A stretch of 41,569 nt of DNA from Campylobacterales bacterium (lineage in GTDB: Bacteria; Campylobacterota; Campylobacteria; Campylobacterales; Nitratiruptoraceae): contig JALWZJ010000151.1 of NCBI GenBank assembly GCA_027002625.1, positions 1 through 41,569 on the forward strand, written 5' to 3'. Numbering within the stretch: position 1 is the stretch's first letter; each line of letters starts with the position of its first letter. The notes beneath the pieces were generated by a model. The model was not told where the DNA came from and did no database searches. It saw nothing but the letters and a program-made list of their open reading frames with translations. This document shows positions 27,965-37,666 of this stretch, one piece after another. The position numbers and the translations under genes were made by a program.

Positions 27965-29425
27965 ATGGAGTTTATCGAAACGAGAGGCAACGACGGCGAA
28001 CACCCAAAAGTCGTCAGCTTTAGCCAGGCGATTTTGAGTCCGAGTGCCAGCTTTGGGGGGCTCTATGTACCCAAGGGATTGCCAGAGCTTGGGGAGGAGT
28101 TTTTGCAAGAGCATCTACAGAGTTCGTATAAACAATTGGCTCTTGGGATGCTGGATCGCTTCGGTATCGATATAAAGCCCTCTTTGCTCAAGGAGGCCGT
28201 GGATCTATACGACCGATTCGACGATCCCGACAATCCCGTACCGGTGGTGAACGTAGAGCCAAATCTGTATGTGAGCGAGCTGTGGCACGGGCCTACGAGA
28301 GCCTTCAAGGATATGGCCTTGCAGCCTTTTGGCTATATCCTCTCAAGCTTGGCCAAAGAGCGGGAAGAGGAGTATCTGATCTTGGCGGCTACCAGCGGCG
28401 ATACGGGGCCGGCTACGCTGGAGAGCTTCAAAAACCGCCCAAACGTACGGGTGGCCTGCCTCTATCCAGAGGGTGGGACCAGCGACGTACAACGGCTGCA
28501 GATGGTGACCGAAGATGGGCGCAATCTCAAAGTGATCGGCATCATAGGAGACTTCGACGATGCCCAAAGCGCGCTCAAATCCTTGCTGGCTTCTTCGCGT
28601 TTCAATCAAAGGCTTAAAGAGCTTGGCATAAAGCTGAGCGCCGCCAACTCCGTCAATTTCGGGCGTATCATCTTTCAAATTATATATCATATCCACAGCT
28701 ACTTGGAGCTGGTGCGACGAGGGGTAGTGCAGATGGGAGAGGACATCGATATCATCGTCCCCAGCGGCAACTTTGGCAATGCTTTGGGAGGGTATTATGC
28801 CAAGAAGATGGGAGTACCTATCCGCCGCATTAAGATCGCTTCCAATGAGAACAACGTGCTAACGGAACTGATCCAAAAGGGGCGCTACGATCTACGGGAC
28901 AAAGAGCTCAAAAAGACCACATCGCCTGCTATGGATATCCTCAAATCCTCCAACGTGGAGCGAGTTCTTTTCGACAAGTTTGGAGCAAAGCGCACAAAAG
29001 AGCTGATGGAGAGCCTCGATCAAAAAGGCTACTACGAGCTAACACCTAAGGAGCTAAAGAGTCTGCAAGCGGATTTCGATGCCGATTTTTCTACCGATGA
29101 AGAGGTAGCCAATGTGATCAAAGAGTATGCCCTGCACAAAGGCTACTTGATGGATCCCCATACCGCCACCACGATCAAACTCTTCGACTCCACCACTCCC
29201 ACGGTCGCCTATTCCACAGCCGAGTGGACCAAGTTCGCTCCGACAGTGCTAAGAGCCCTTACAGGCAAGAGCAAAAGAGACAAAGAAGCGCTCGAAGAGG
29301 TGGCCAAGATCACAGGCGCTACGATCCCTCCATCTATCAAGGCTCTTTTCGACAAGCCTATCGTCCACGATACGGTGGTGCCAAAAGAGCGGATTGAAGA
29401 GGAGATCTTGAAATTCTTGGTATAA
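27965..29425 (+). CDS. thrC: threonine synthase
   Basis: WHGPTRAFKDMALQPFG, ATSGDTGPA, VPSGNFGNALGGYYAKKMG; start at ATG 27965. Confidence 0.93.
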   Translation: MEFIETRGNDGEHPKVVSFSQAILSPSASFGGLYVPKGLPELGEEFLQEHLQSSYKQLALGMLDRFGIDIKPSLLKEAVDLYDRFDDPDNPVPVVNVEPNLYVSELWHGPTRAFKDMALQPFGYILSSLAKEREEEYLILAATSGDTGPATLESFKNRPNVRVACLYPEGGTSDVQRLQMVTEDGRNLKVIGIIGDFDDAQSALKSLLASSRFNQRLKELGIKLSAANSVNFGRIIFQIIYHIHSYLELVRRGVVQMGEDIDIIVPSGNFGNALGGYYAKKMGVPIRRIKIASNENNVLTELIQKGRYDLRDKELKKTTSPAMDILKSSNVERVLFDKFGAKRTKELMESLDQKGYYELTPKELKSLQADFDADFSTDEEVANVIKEYALHKGYLMDPHTATTIKLFDSTTPTVAYSTAEWTKFAPTVLRALTGKSKRDKEALEEVAKITGATIPPSIKALFDKPIVHDTVVPKERIEEEILKFLV

Positions 29426-29432
29426 TGAGAGT

Positions 29433-30410
29433 ATGAAAAAAATAGTACTGACGTTTCTACTCGCCATCTCTTTGATGGCGGGATATGTGGATGAGCTCAA
29501 ATCCTATCTTCTTTCCAAAGAGTTCCATATCGACGGGGCTTTCTTTTTGGTGCAGATGGGAGAGAGCGGGAAATGGATCTATGCCGCCCTCGATGACGAT
29601 GGAGAGGTGAGCGGCTACTACGAGCTACTGGGTACGGAGCCCTCATCCTCCAATCCCTTTGGCTGGAAGCCTCTCTCTCATGCCGTACCGATCGTCGAGT
29701 CGAAAATGATGGGCTATTTTATCTATATTGGATTTGCTTTGGATCTTAAAGACCCTGAGCGCAAATACTACTCCTGGATCTTCGTGGATGCCAAATCGGG
29801 CGCTATCTACAAATTGATGGGCCAAAAAAATGGCTATTTTCAGTATCTACAACAAGATGGAGTCATCAAGCCTCTTGAAGGTATCTTTTTTCACAAAGAG
29901 GGGAGCAAAGCGGTCTTTTATAGTTGTAGCGATAGCTTCGAGAACAATCTTTCGATACGAAAATTTTCGAAACAAAGTGGTGCCATCGGCTATGAGTGTA
30001 GAGTAGGGACTCCCGATCCATATCGTCTTTTCGAGCCTTTGGAGCCAAAAGAGGTGGTGGTACTCGATCACATAGAGGGACAAATAGTGTATAAAAGAGT
30101 GGTGGCGAATGTGACAAAAAAGCCGCTGGAAGGGACGATCCATATCGAAGGCATAGTAGGGGATAGGAGTGTGGATTGTCTACGCAGATACAAACCTTTG
30201 GCTTCTCAAAAGATTTTCAGCGATTGGCAGCTTCGATATCTTGCCGACTGGAGAGGAGAGGGAGCGAAGATAGAGGAGCAGGGCAGCTGCGAGGGTGTGG
30301 AGAAACTTTTGGCCAAGCCGCTTTTTGTAGGATTTCGCCGAACTCTGACTATCCAGGAGAACAACGCCACCAGCTCTCTGGTATTTTGGAAAGATATCTA
30401 CCGCTTTTAG
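29433..30410 (+). CDS. secreted protein of unknown function
   Basis: Signal peptide MKKIVLTFLLAISLMAG; no recognised domain. Confidence 0.6.
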   Translation: MKKIVLTFLLAISLMAGYVDELKSYLLSKEFHIDGAFFLVQMGESGKWIYAALDDDGEVSGYYELLGTEPSSSNPFGWKPLSHAVPIVESKMMGYFIYIGFALDLKDPERKYYSWIFVDAKSGAIYKLMGQKNGYFQYLQQDGVIKPLEGIFFHKEGSKAVFYSCSDSFENNLSIRKFSKQSGAIGYECRVGTPDPYRLFEPLEPKEVVVLDHIEGQIVYKRVVANVTKKPLEGTIHIEGIVGDRSVDCLRRYKPLASQKIFSDWQLRYLADWRGEGAKIEEQGSCEGVEKLLAKPLFVGFRRTLTIQENNATSSLVFWKDIYRF

Positions 30411-31174
30411 TCCCTCATCATCTTCCAGATCCACCAAACGAAGGGTACTTCGAAAATCAGAGCCAAGATAGTGGCTTTGAGAGTGCCATGTGCTCCTTGT
30501 GTAAAGGGCAGATCGCTGGTATTCATCCCGAAAAATCCGGTAATGAGTGTGAGCGGCAAGAAGATGGCGGAGATGATGGTGAGTACGAAGATGATCCTGT
30601 TCATCTTCTCGTCCATTTTGGCTCGGTAGAAGTTGTAGAGATTGTCCAGTTTCTCCAGACCGCTTTTGGAGAAGCGAAAGGCTCTATCGATATGCTCTTC
30701 GAGATCTTTATAGGCCAGTTCGTCGAGATCTTCTTTGAAATATTTCACAAAGCGCTGGAAAGCCACCATGGAGTGGGCCATGAGCCGCTCGATGAGGGCC
30801 AGCTCCTTTTTGAGTAGAAGCCATTCATTAGGAAAGTTGGAGTCTATCTCATTTTCGTAGAGCCTATCCTCCATCTTCTCGATGGTGGTCTGGAGTCTGG
30901 AGATCTTGGCCAAAATTTTGTCTATCCGCACATCCAAAAAGTTGTATAAAGTATCGAAATCGCCCAAAAGTACGAACTCTTTGCTATCCCGGCAATATTC
31001 GTAGACTTTGCTATCCTTGATCAAAAAGGCGTAACTGATCACTTTGACTTTGCTCTCTTTGATATAGGGCAGGCGCAAGATCAAGACCGCATACTCCTTT
31101 GTGGTCTCGAAGTCGCTTGGGTGTTCGCTATTGACGATGTCGTCGATAATATATTTATTGAGTTTAAATTGCAT
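30407..31174 (-). CDS. CorA-family magnesium/divalent cation transporter
   Basis: C-terminal two TM with LITGFFGMNT motif. Confidence 0.88.
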   Translation of the reverse strand: MQFKLNKYIIDDIVNSEHPSDFETTKEYAVLILRLPYIKESKVKVISYAFLIKDSKVYEYCRDSKEFVLLGDFDTLYNFLDVRIDKILAKISRLQTTIEKMEDRLYENEIDSNFPNEWLLLKKELALIERLMAHSMVAFQRFVKYFKEDLDELAYKDLEEHIDRAFRFSKSGLEKLDNLYNFYRAKMDEKMNRIIFVLTIISAIFLPLTLITGFFGMNTSDLPFTQGAHGTLKATILALIFEVPFVWWIWKMMRD

Positions 31175-31207
31175 ACTTTTCCTTTTTAGAGGCGAAAGTA
31201 TAGCATA

Positions 31208-33139
31208 TCACCCTTCCAACTCCTCTTTTTTTTCTTCCAAAGTGATATACTCTTCCAAAAGCTTTTCATGCTCTTCCTCCAATTGGGCCAGCTCGGTGGA
31301 GATCGCTACTATTCCTCTCTCTTCGTAACATTTTGGATCGGCGAGGCAGTCGCTTAGCTGGGCGATTTTCGTTTCCAGCTCCTCGATGATGCCAGGCAGC
31401 TCTTCGAGTCGCTTGGTCTCTTTGTAGGAGAGTTTTTTTGTACGCTGACGGATACGCTGAGGCTTTGGCTCTTTGGTCTCTTTTGCTATCTTTTCGATCT
31501 CTTTTAGCTCCTTTTCGATCTCAAGGTATTCGCTATAGCTTTGGTAGGACTCCTCTACGATGCCGTCTCCTTTGAAGATGAGCAGTTTTTTGGCGATCTT
31601 GTCCACGAAGTAGCGGTCGTGGCTGACGAAGATCACAGAGCCCGGAAATTTTTGGAGGTTCTCCTCCAAGATGTTGATCGTAGGGATGTCCAGGTCGTTG
31701 GTAGGTTCGTCGAGGATGAGACAGTCCACCTTTTTGGTAAAAAGCAGCGCCAAGGCCACCCTGTTTTTCTCCCCACCGCTGAGACTGCCGATCTTCTTGT
31801 CCAAAAACTCCTTTGGAAACAAGAAGTTTTTGAGATAGCCATAGACATGCATGCTTTTTCCCCACACCTCCACTCTATCTCCCCCGTTGGGGCAGAATGT
31901 CTCGATGAGATTTTTGTCGTCGTCGAGCATGGAGCGGCTCTGGTCGAAATAGCCGATAGCGAAATCCCCCCGTTTGATCACGCCGCTATCCGGCTCTATC
32001 TCACCCAGCAAAAGCTTGAGCAGTGTCGATTTGCCAGCACCGTTTTTGCCAACTATGGCGATGGTATCCTTTTGTAAAATTCGGGTAGTCAGATCTTTGA
32101 TAAGGAGCTTGTCGCCAGCGTATTTGGTCACGTTTTTAAGTTCGAACATCACCTTTTTTTTGCTCACGCCATCTTCGCGGTTGAAGTGCTTCTTTTCTCG
32201 CTCCAGCTGTATCTGTATCTTCTTGATGATGGAGGGGTTCTTTTTGGCCTGTTCGCGCAGCTCCATCACTCTTTTTTTTCGCCCCTCGTTTCGTTTGACT
32301 CTTGCTTTGACGCCGCGGTTTAACCACTCCTCTTCTTGTTTGAGGAGCCGCAATAGATTTTCATGCTGCTTTTGCATATTCTTGAGCAGCTCCTCCTTTT
32401 GGCGCAGGTAGTCGTTGTAGCCGCCTTTGAAGCTACGAAGTTGGCAATCCTCCACCTCCACTACCCGTGTGGCGATGCGATCGATGAAGTAGCGGTCGTG
32501 GCTGACAAAGAGCATGGTGTAGCGCTCTTTTAAGATCATCTCCTCCAAAAAAGAGACCATATGCACATCCAGGTGGTTGGTGGGCTCATCCAAAAGCAAA
32601 AGATCTGGCTTTTGCAGCAAGAGTCCAGCCAATGCTACACGCCGCTGCTCTCCGCCGCTTAGAGTGGTGACCAGTCTATCTTCATACTCTTTGAGATTGA
32701 ACTCCACCAACACCCGCTCCAGCTTTTCGTCCATATTCCAGGCGTTGTGATAGTCGAGGTAGTTGCTCACTTTGTTGAGCTCTTGGAGCAAAGACTCATC
32801 CTCTGGATGGTCGGCTACTTGTAGGCTCAGCTCTTCATATCTTTTTTTGGCCTCGTTGATCTCTGTAAGCTGCTCTAAAATCGCCTCTTTGACCGTGATG
32901 TGCGGTTCGAAGCGGGGTACTTGGGGGAGCATCCGGATGGTCAGACCTTGCCGAACGATTCGCTCTCCCTCATCGAACTCCTCCAATCCTGCTACGATCT
33001 TCATCAGTGTCGATTTGCCTGCACCGTTTTTGCCCACGATCGCTACCCGCTCACCCTCATCGATGGTGAAATCTACCCCACACAAAATCTTTTGGGCTTC
33101 ATAATTTTTTTTGATATTTTTGAGATCTATAAGTGCCAT
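31208..33139 (-). CDS. ABC-F family ATPase (Uup-like)
   Basis: Two Walker A (GKNGAGKST), two LSGGE signatures, LLDEPTNHLD / ILDEPTNDLD, C-terminal coiled coil. Confidence 0.93.
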   Translation of the reverse strand: MALIDLKNIKKNYEAQKILCGVDFTIDEGERVAIVGKNGAGKSTLMKIVAGLEEFDEGERIVRQGLTIRMLPQVPRFEPHITVKEAILEQLTEINEAKKRYEELSLQVADHPEDESLLQELNKVSNYLDYHNAWNMDEKLERVLVEFNLKEYEDRLVTTLSGGEQRRVALAGLLLQKPDLLLLDEPTNHLDVHMVSFLEEMILKERYTMLFVSHDRYFIDRIATRVVEVEDCQLRSFKGGYNDYLRQKEELLKNMQKQHENLLRLLKQEEEWLNRGVKARVKRNEGRKKRVMELREQAKKNPSIIKKIQIQLEREKKHFNREDGVSKKKVMFELKNVTKYAGDKLLIKDLTTRILQKDTIAIVGKNGAGKSTLLKLLLGEIEPDSGVIKRGDFAIGYFDQSRSMLDDDKNLIETFCPNGGDRVEVWGKSMHVYGYLKNFLFPKEFLDKKIGSLSGGEKNRVALALLFTKKVDCLILDEPTNDLDIPTINILEENLQKFPGSVIFVSHDRYFVDKIAKKLLIFKGDGIVEESYQSYSEYLEIEKELKEIEKIAKETKEPKPQRIRQRTKKLSYKETKRLEELPGIIEELETKIAQLSDCLADPKCYEERGIVAISTELAQLEEEHEKLLEEYITLEEKKEELEG

Positions 33140-33213
33140 TTATCACCTTTTTAAAAAAAATTAATAATTTTCTCCCACTTTTTCCTCTGGGTCTTTACCT
33201 TAAACAATTTGTG

Positions 33214-33219
33214 TATAAT
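33214..33219 (+). promoter_or_regulatory. -10 element TATAAT upstream of the M48 peptidase gene
   Basis: GTGTATAATAGTT about 27 nt before ATG 33246. Confidence 0.45.
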
Positions 33220-33245
33220 AGTTAAAATTTTCAAAAAGGAAAAGG

Positions 33246-34502
33246 ATGTTAGGAGTCAGTATCCTCTATGGGATCTATATTGTACTCAAAATTTATGTAT
33301 CGGTGATGCAAGCGGGCTTCGTGGCTAAGGCAAAAGATGGCAAACCAGTACTTATGATGCCATCAAAATTTTTCAAAGCGGGCCGTTACAGCCTCAAAAA
33401 GGAGCGCTTGGTCATAGCCGAAGCCTTCGTGGAGTATATATTGTTCATTTTTTGGATGGGTTTTGGGTTGCGGTGGCTCGATAGCGTGATCGATATCAGC
33501 GATCCTCTTCTTAAAAGCGTAGTCTACGTGGATCTTTTTTTGGTGATCAACTATCTTGTCACTATGCCTTTCGATCTGTATCAAAAGTTTGTGATCGACG
33601 AGGAGTTTGGATTCAACACCTCCACTTTTGGGCTCTATATCAAAGATCAGCTCAAAAAAGGAGCACTTGTGCTGCTTTTTGGTTCAGTAGTAGTCTATGT
33701 GGTGAGCTGGATCATTTTGGATGTACCAAACTGGTGGATATGGGGATTTTTGTTCGTTTTTGGGGTGATCGTGCTTGTCAACTTCCTCTATCCCACACTT
33801 ATTGCCCCGATGTTCAACAAATTCACTCCCCTCCAAGACGAGGAGCTCAAGAAGGATATCGAAGCGCTCTTGCAAAAAAGCGGCTTCAAATCCAGCGGGG
33901 TCTACGTGGTGGATTCGAGCAAGCGAGATACGAGGCTCAATGCCTATTTCGGGGGGCTTGGCAAGACCAAGAGGGTGGTGCTTTTCGATACGCTGGTCCA
34001 AAAGCTCTCCAAAAGCGAGCTTTTGGCGGTCTTGGGGCACGAGCTGGGACACTTTCGCCACAAAGATATCTACAAAAACATCTTCATGCTTGGCGTGATG
34101 TTCTTTGCCATGTTTTATATATTCGCCAATCTGCCAGATTCGCTGTATGAAGCGGTGGGTATCCCGCCCCAGGCTCCTTACAGCATCATCACCATGTTTT
34201 TGCTGCTTAGCCCCGTCTTTTTCTTCTTCTTTTTGCCACTGGTCAATTTCGTCAGCCGCAGAAACGAGTATGCGGCGGATCGCTACGGCAGTGAGGTGGC
34301 CGGACGGGCCAATCTGCGCAACGCTCTTTTGAAGCTTGTAGAGGAAAACAGCCACTTTCCACTCTCTCATCCTCTTTATATCTTCTTTTACCACTCTCAT
34401 CCACCGATCCTGGAGCGGCTCAAGGCTTTGGGATTTGAGGAACAGAGCGAAGCCAAGGAGGCGATGAAGGGGGAGTGTGTTGGGATCGATCAGGATCGAT
34501 GA
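33246..34502 (+). CDS. M48 family (Ste24/HtpX-like) membrane metallopeptidase
   Basis: LLAVLGHELGHFRHKD, NEYAADRYG, multiple TM segments. Confidence 0.9.
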   Translation: MLGVSILYGIYIVLKIYVSVMQAGFVAKAKDGKPVLMMPSKFFKAGRYSLKKERLVIAEAFVEYILFIFWMGFGLRWLDSVIDISDPLLKSVVYVDLFLVINYLVTMPFDLYQKFVIDEEFGFNTSTFGLYIKDQLKKGALVLLFGSVVVYVVSWIILDVPNWWIWGFLFVFGVIVLVNFLYPTLIAPMFNKFTPLQDEELKKDIEALLQKSGFKSSGVYVVDSSKRDTRLNAYFGGLGKTKRVVLFDTLVQKLSKSELLAVLGHELGHFRHKDIYKNIFMLGVMFFAMFYIFANLPDSLYEAVGIPPQAPYSIITMFLLLSPVFFFFFLPLVNFVSRRNEYAADRYGSEVAGRANLRNALLKLVEENSHFPLSHPLYIFFYHSHPPILERLKALGFEEQSEAKEAMKGECVGIDQDR

Positions 34503-35286
34503 AGCGCTCAAAAGAGCCAAAGAGCGGCTTGCAAAAGTGAGCGAGCGGCCCTTGCTGGAGGCCGAGCTGCTTTTGGCTCATACTCTTGGCAAAGATCGGG
34601 TGTATTTGCATACCCATCCAGAGGCTGAGGTACCTGGGCGGTTTTGGGAGCTGGTCAAACGACGAGCGCTCCACGAGCCTTTGGAGTATATCACCGGCAA
34701 GGTGAGCTTCTTTGGCAAAGAATTTCTCATAGAGCCAGGTGTCCTCATCCCCCGACCCGAGACGGAGCGACTCATCGAGGAGCTGCTGCCTCATCTGCAT
34801 GGGAAGGAGCGGGTCGTGGAGATCGGAGTGGGCAGCGGTGTGATCAGTACGATCCTCAAGCTCCATTTGCCTGGTCTAAAAGTTGTCGCCACCGATATCG
34901 ATCCAAAAGCGCTCGATTTGGCCAAAAAGAATTTCGATAGATTTGGAGTGGATGTGGAGCTGCGGCTTTCCGATCTGGCCGAGGGGGTAGGGGGGTGCGA
35001 CGTGATCGTCTCCAATCCTCCCTACATAGCCAAAGATTTTCCATTGCCTAAAAACGTGGTGATGTACGAACCGCCGCAGGCGCTTTTTGGAGGGGAGAGG
35101 GGAGATGAGCTACTTGGACGCATCATCGAATATTTTTTGCAAAGCCCAGCCAAGATTTTGGCTTGTGAGATGGGGTACGATCAGAAAGAGGCGATCCAAA
35201 AGCGTTTTGAAAATTTCAGTGGAACGCTGGATTTTTACAAGGATCTGGCAGGACTCGATAGAGGATTTATAGCGAGGAAAAGATAA
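34477..35286 (+). CDS. prmC: peptide chain release factor N5-glutamine methyltransferase
   Basis: EPLEYITGKVSFFGKEFLIEPGVLIPRPETE, VEIGVGSG, VSNPPYI; GTG start. Confidence 0.92.
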   Translation: MLGSIRIDEALKRAKERLAKVSERPLLEAELLLAHTLGKDRVYLHTHPEAEVPGRFWELVKRRALHEPLEYITGKVSFFGKEFLIEPGVLIPRPETERLIEELLPHLHGKERVVEIGVGSGVISTILKLHLPGLKVVATDIDPKALDLAKKNFDRFGVDVELRLSDLAEGVGGCDVIVSNPPYIAKDFPLPKNVVMYEPPQALFGGERGDELLGRIIEYFLQSPAKILACEMGYDQKEAIQKRFENFSGTLDFYKDLAGLDRGFIARKR

Positions 35287-35759
35287 TGAAAAGATGGATA
35301 GATATCGGTTATTTGATACTTCTGGGTATTGGCTTGGGATTGGTTTTGACGCTTGGAGCGTTCGTAGCGCCTGTGGTGTTTCATATCAATGACTATATAG
35401 GTACGCAACTGCTAAGCCATTATCAGATGGGATTGGTGATGACGGCCATCTTTCTCAAGGCCAACTACTATCTCAATTTTTTAGCATTGGTGATCATTTT
35501 GAAAGAAGGGTATGCCTATAAAAGTTTCGATCGAGACTGGTTGGTGATCCCATCGGCGGGTACGGCGCTTTTGATGATATTTTTATTTACCTTGTACTAT
35601 ACTAAGCAGATCGTTTCGATGCAGGCGCTGGGTGAGAGTATCGTGGACAATCCGGCATTTCAAAATCTTCACAAAGCGAGTGAGATAGATTTTGGATTGT
35701 TGGCTCTTTCACTGCTGCTGCTCCTTGGACGTAGACTCTATCTTTGCTGTAAAGGATAA
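35286..35759 (+). CDS. DUF4149-like membrane protein
   Basis: Four hydrophobic segments; GAFVAPVVFHI. Confidence 0.65.
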   Translation: MKRWIDIGYLILLGIGLGLVLTLGAFVAPVVFHINDYIGTQLLSHYQMGLVMTAIFLKANYYLNFLALVIILKEGYAYKSFDRDWLVIPSAGTALLMIFLFTLYYTKQIVSMQALGESIVDNPAFQNLHKASEIDFGLLALSLLLLLGRRLYLCCKG

Positions 35760-35761
35760 GG

Positions 35762-36526
35762 GTGGAATACATCATCCGTATCGTAAATCTCAAAAAAAGT
35801 TTTGGCCAAAAAGAGGTACTCAAAGGAGTCGATCTCAATATCGTCAAAGGCAAAACCACCGTGATATTGGGACTCTCCGGGGGTGGGAAGTCCACGATCC
35901 TCAAGCATATCGTGCGCCTTTTGGTCCCCGATAGCGGGGAAGTGTGGGTAGAGGATGTCAATATGGCCAAGGCCGACGAGGAGACGGTCTTTCGCATGCG
36001 AAAGAAGATCGGCTACCTCTTTCAAAGTGGAGCCTTGTTCGATAGTATGAACGTCTATGAAAACGTAGCCTTTCCTCTAAGAGAGCATACGAAGCTCAAA
36101 GAGCCCGAGATACGAGCCAAAGTAGAGCAGAAGCTGCGTCTTGTGGGGCTCAATCCAGAAGAGGTACTCACCCTCTATCCCGACGAGCTCAGTGGTGGTA
36201 TGCGAAAGCGGGTGGGACTGGCCAGAAGCACCGTACTCGATCCTGGCATCGTCCTCTATGACGAGCCTACCAGTGGTCTGGATCCCATCACCAGCGATCT
36301 TATCACCAGGCTTATCAAAAAGACCCAGCAAAGCCTTGGAGCCACTTCCGTACTTATCAGTCACGATATCAAAGAGAGTTTCAAAGCGGGAGACTATTTC
36401 GCCTTTTTATACGACGGAAAGATCATAGAATATGGGGACAAGGAGCATTTCCAAAAGAGTCAAAATCCCTATGTAAGGCAGTTTTTGGAAGGAAGGAGCG
36501 AAGGACCCATCAAGGTCGTTCGCTGA
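35762..36526 (+). CDS. mlaF: MlaF-type ABC transporter ATP-binding protein
   Basis: GLSGGGKSTILKHIVRLL, LSGGMRKRVGLARS, LYDEPTSGLDPITS. Confidence 0.88.
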   Translation: MEYIIRIVNLKKSFGQKEVLKGVDLNIVKGKTTVILGLSGGGKSTILKHIVRLLVPDSGEVWVEDVNMAKADEETVFRMRKKIGYLFQSGALFDSMNVYENVAFPLREHTKLKEPEIRAKVEQKLRLVGLNPEEVLTLYPDELSGGMRKRVGLARSTVLDPGIVLYDEPTSGLDPITSDLITRLIKKTQQSLGATSVLISHDIKESFKAGDYFAFLYDGKIIEYGDKEHFQKSQNPYVRQFLEGRSEGPIKVVR

Positions 36527-37642
36527 TCAATCTCTTTGATTGCGAATGAAGGTAGGAATATCGAGAATGTCTTCATTCTCTTCGTATCCGCCACTGACTC
36601 GGCGTTTGATTTGCTGGATATTTTCTTGGATAGGCTTTACGATTTTGAGTGCTTCGTCTTGTTGATTTTGATGCTCGAAGCCCGTTGCGATGAGAGTGAT
36701 CTTGACCTGATCTGGGGCCATATTTTCGTTGGTAGTGGTACCGAAGATCACGTGAGCGTCTTCGTCCGCACTTTCGTAGACCACCTCCATCGCATCGCCG
36801 ATATCCACCAGTGGATAGTCCGGATGGATAGTGAAATGGACCAGCACGCCCATAGCGCCGTTGATGGACATATTGTCCAGTAGTGGAGACTCGACTGCGC
36901 TTTTGATCGCTTCGTATGCGCTGTTTTCGCCTTGTGCTTCGCCTACACCCATCAAAGCCAATCCTCTATGGCTCATGACCGTCTGTACGTCGGCGAAGTC
37001 GAGGTTGATGTCGTTGTGGCCATAAGAGAGGATCACGCCGCTGATGCCTCCCACCGCACGAGCCAGTACATCGTCTACGATCTTGAAGCTATCTCGTATG
37101 CCGAGCTTTCTATCCACGATGGAGAGGAGCTTTTCGTTGGGGATCACCACGATAGAATCGCTCTCTTTTTTGAGCTCGTTGATCCCCTCTTCAGCCAGTC
37201 TCGCTCTTCGTCGCCCTTCGAATTTGAAAGGTTTGGTGACCACGGAGATGGTGAGGGCTCCTACCTCTTTGGCAGCTTGGGCGATGATAGGAGCGGCTCC
37301 TGTGCCGGTACCACCTCCCATCCCGGCGGAGATGAAGACGATATCGGCACCTTCGAGATGTGCTTTGATCTCTTCGTAGCTCTCCAGTGCCGCCTCTTTG
37401 CCGATTTCTGGCTTCATCCCAGCACCCAATCCTCTCGTGGTCTTTTCACCCAGCTGGATCTTGGCATGGGCTTGGGAGGTGCTCAGCGCTTGGGAGTCGG
37501 TATTGGCTACGATCAGCTCGATCCCGTCGATCCCTTGTTCGATCATATGGCCTATCATATTCCCACCGCCACCACCTACACCTACGGCTTTGATATTGGC
37601 TCCCGTCACATGCTGTCTTTCTTCGATATTGAATGCGTCCAT
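36527..37642 (-). CDS. ftsZ: cell division protein FtsZ
   Basis: [32 protein letters not shown]. Confidence 0.97.
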   Translation of the reverse strand: MDAFNIEERQHVTGANIKAVGVGGGGGNMIGHMIEQGIDGIELIVANTDSQALSTSQAHAKIQLGEKTTRGLGAGMKPEIGKEAALESYEEIKAHLEGADIVFISAGMGGGTGTGAAPIIAQAAKEVGALTISVVTKPFKFEGRRRARLAEEGINELKKESDSIVVIPNEKLLSIVDRKLGIRDSFKIVDDVLARAVGGISGVILSYGHNDINLDFADVQTVMSHRGLALMGVGEAQGENSAYEAIKSAVESPLLDNMSINGAMGVLVHFTIHPDYPLVDIGDAMEVVYESADEDAHVIFGTTTNENMAPDQVKITLIATGFEHQNQQDEALKIVKPIQENIQQIKRRVSGGYEENEDILDIPTFIRNQRD

Positions 37643-37666
37643 CTCGCTTCCTTCCTTGAGTGATGA

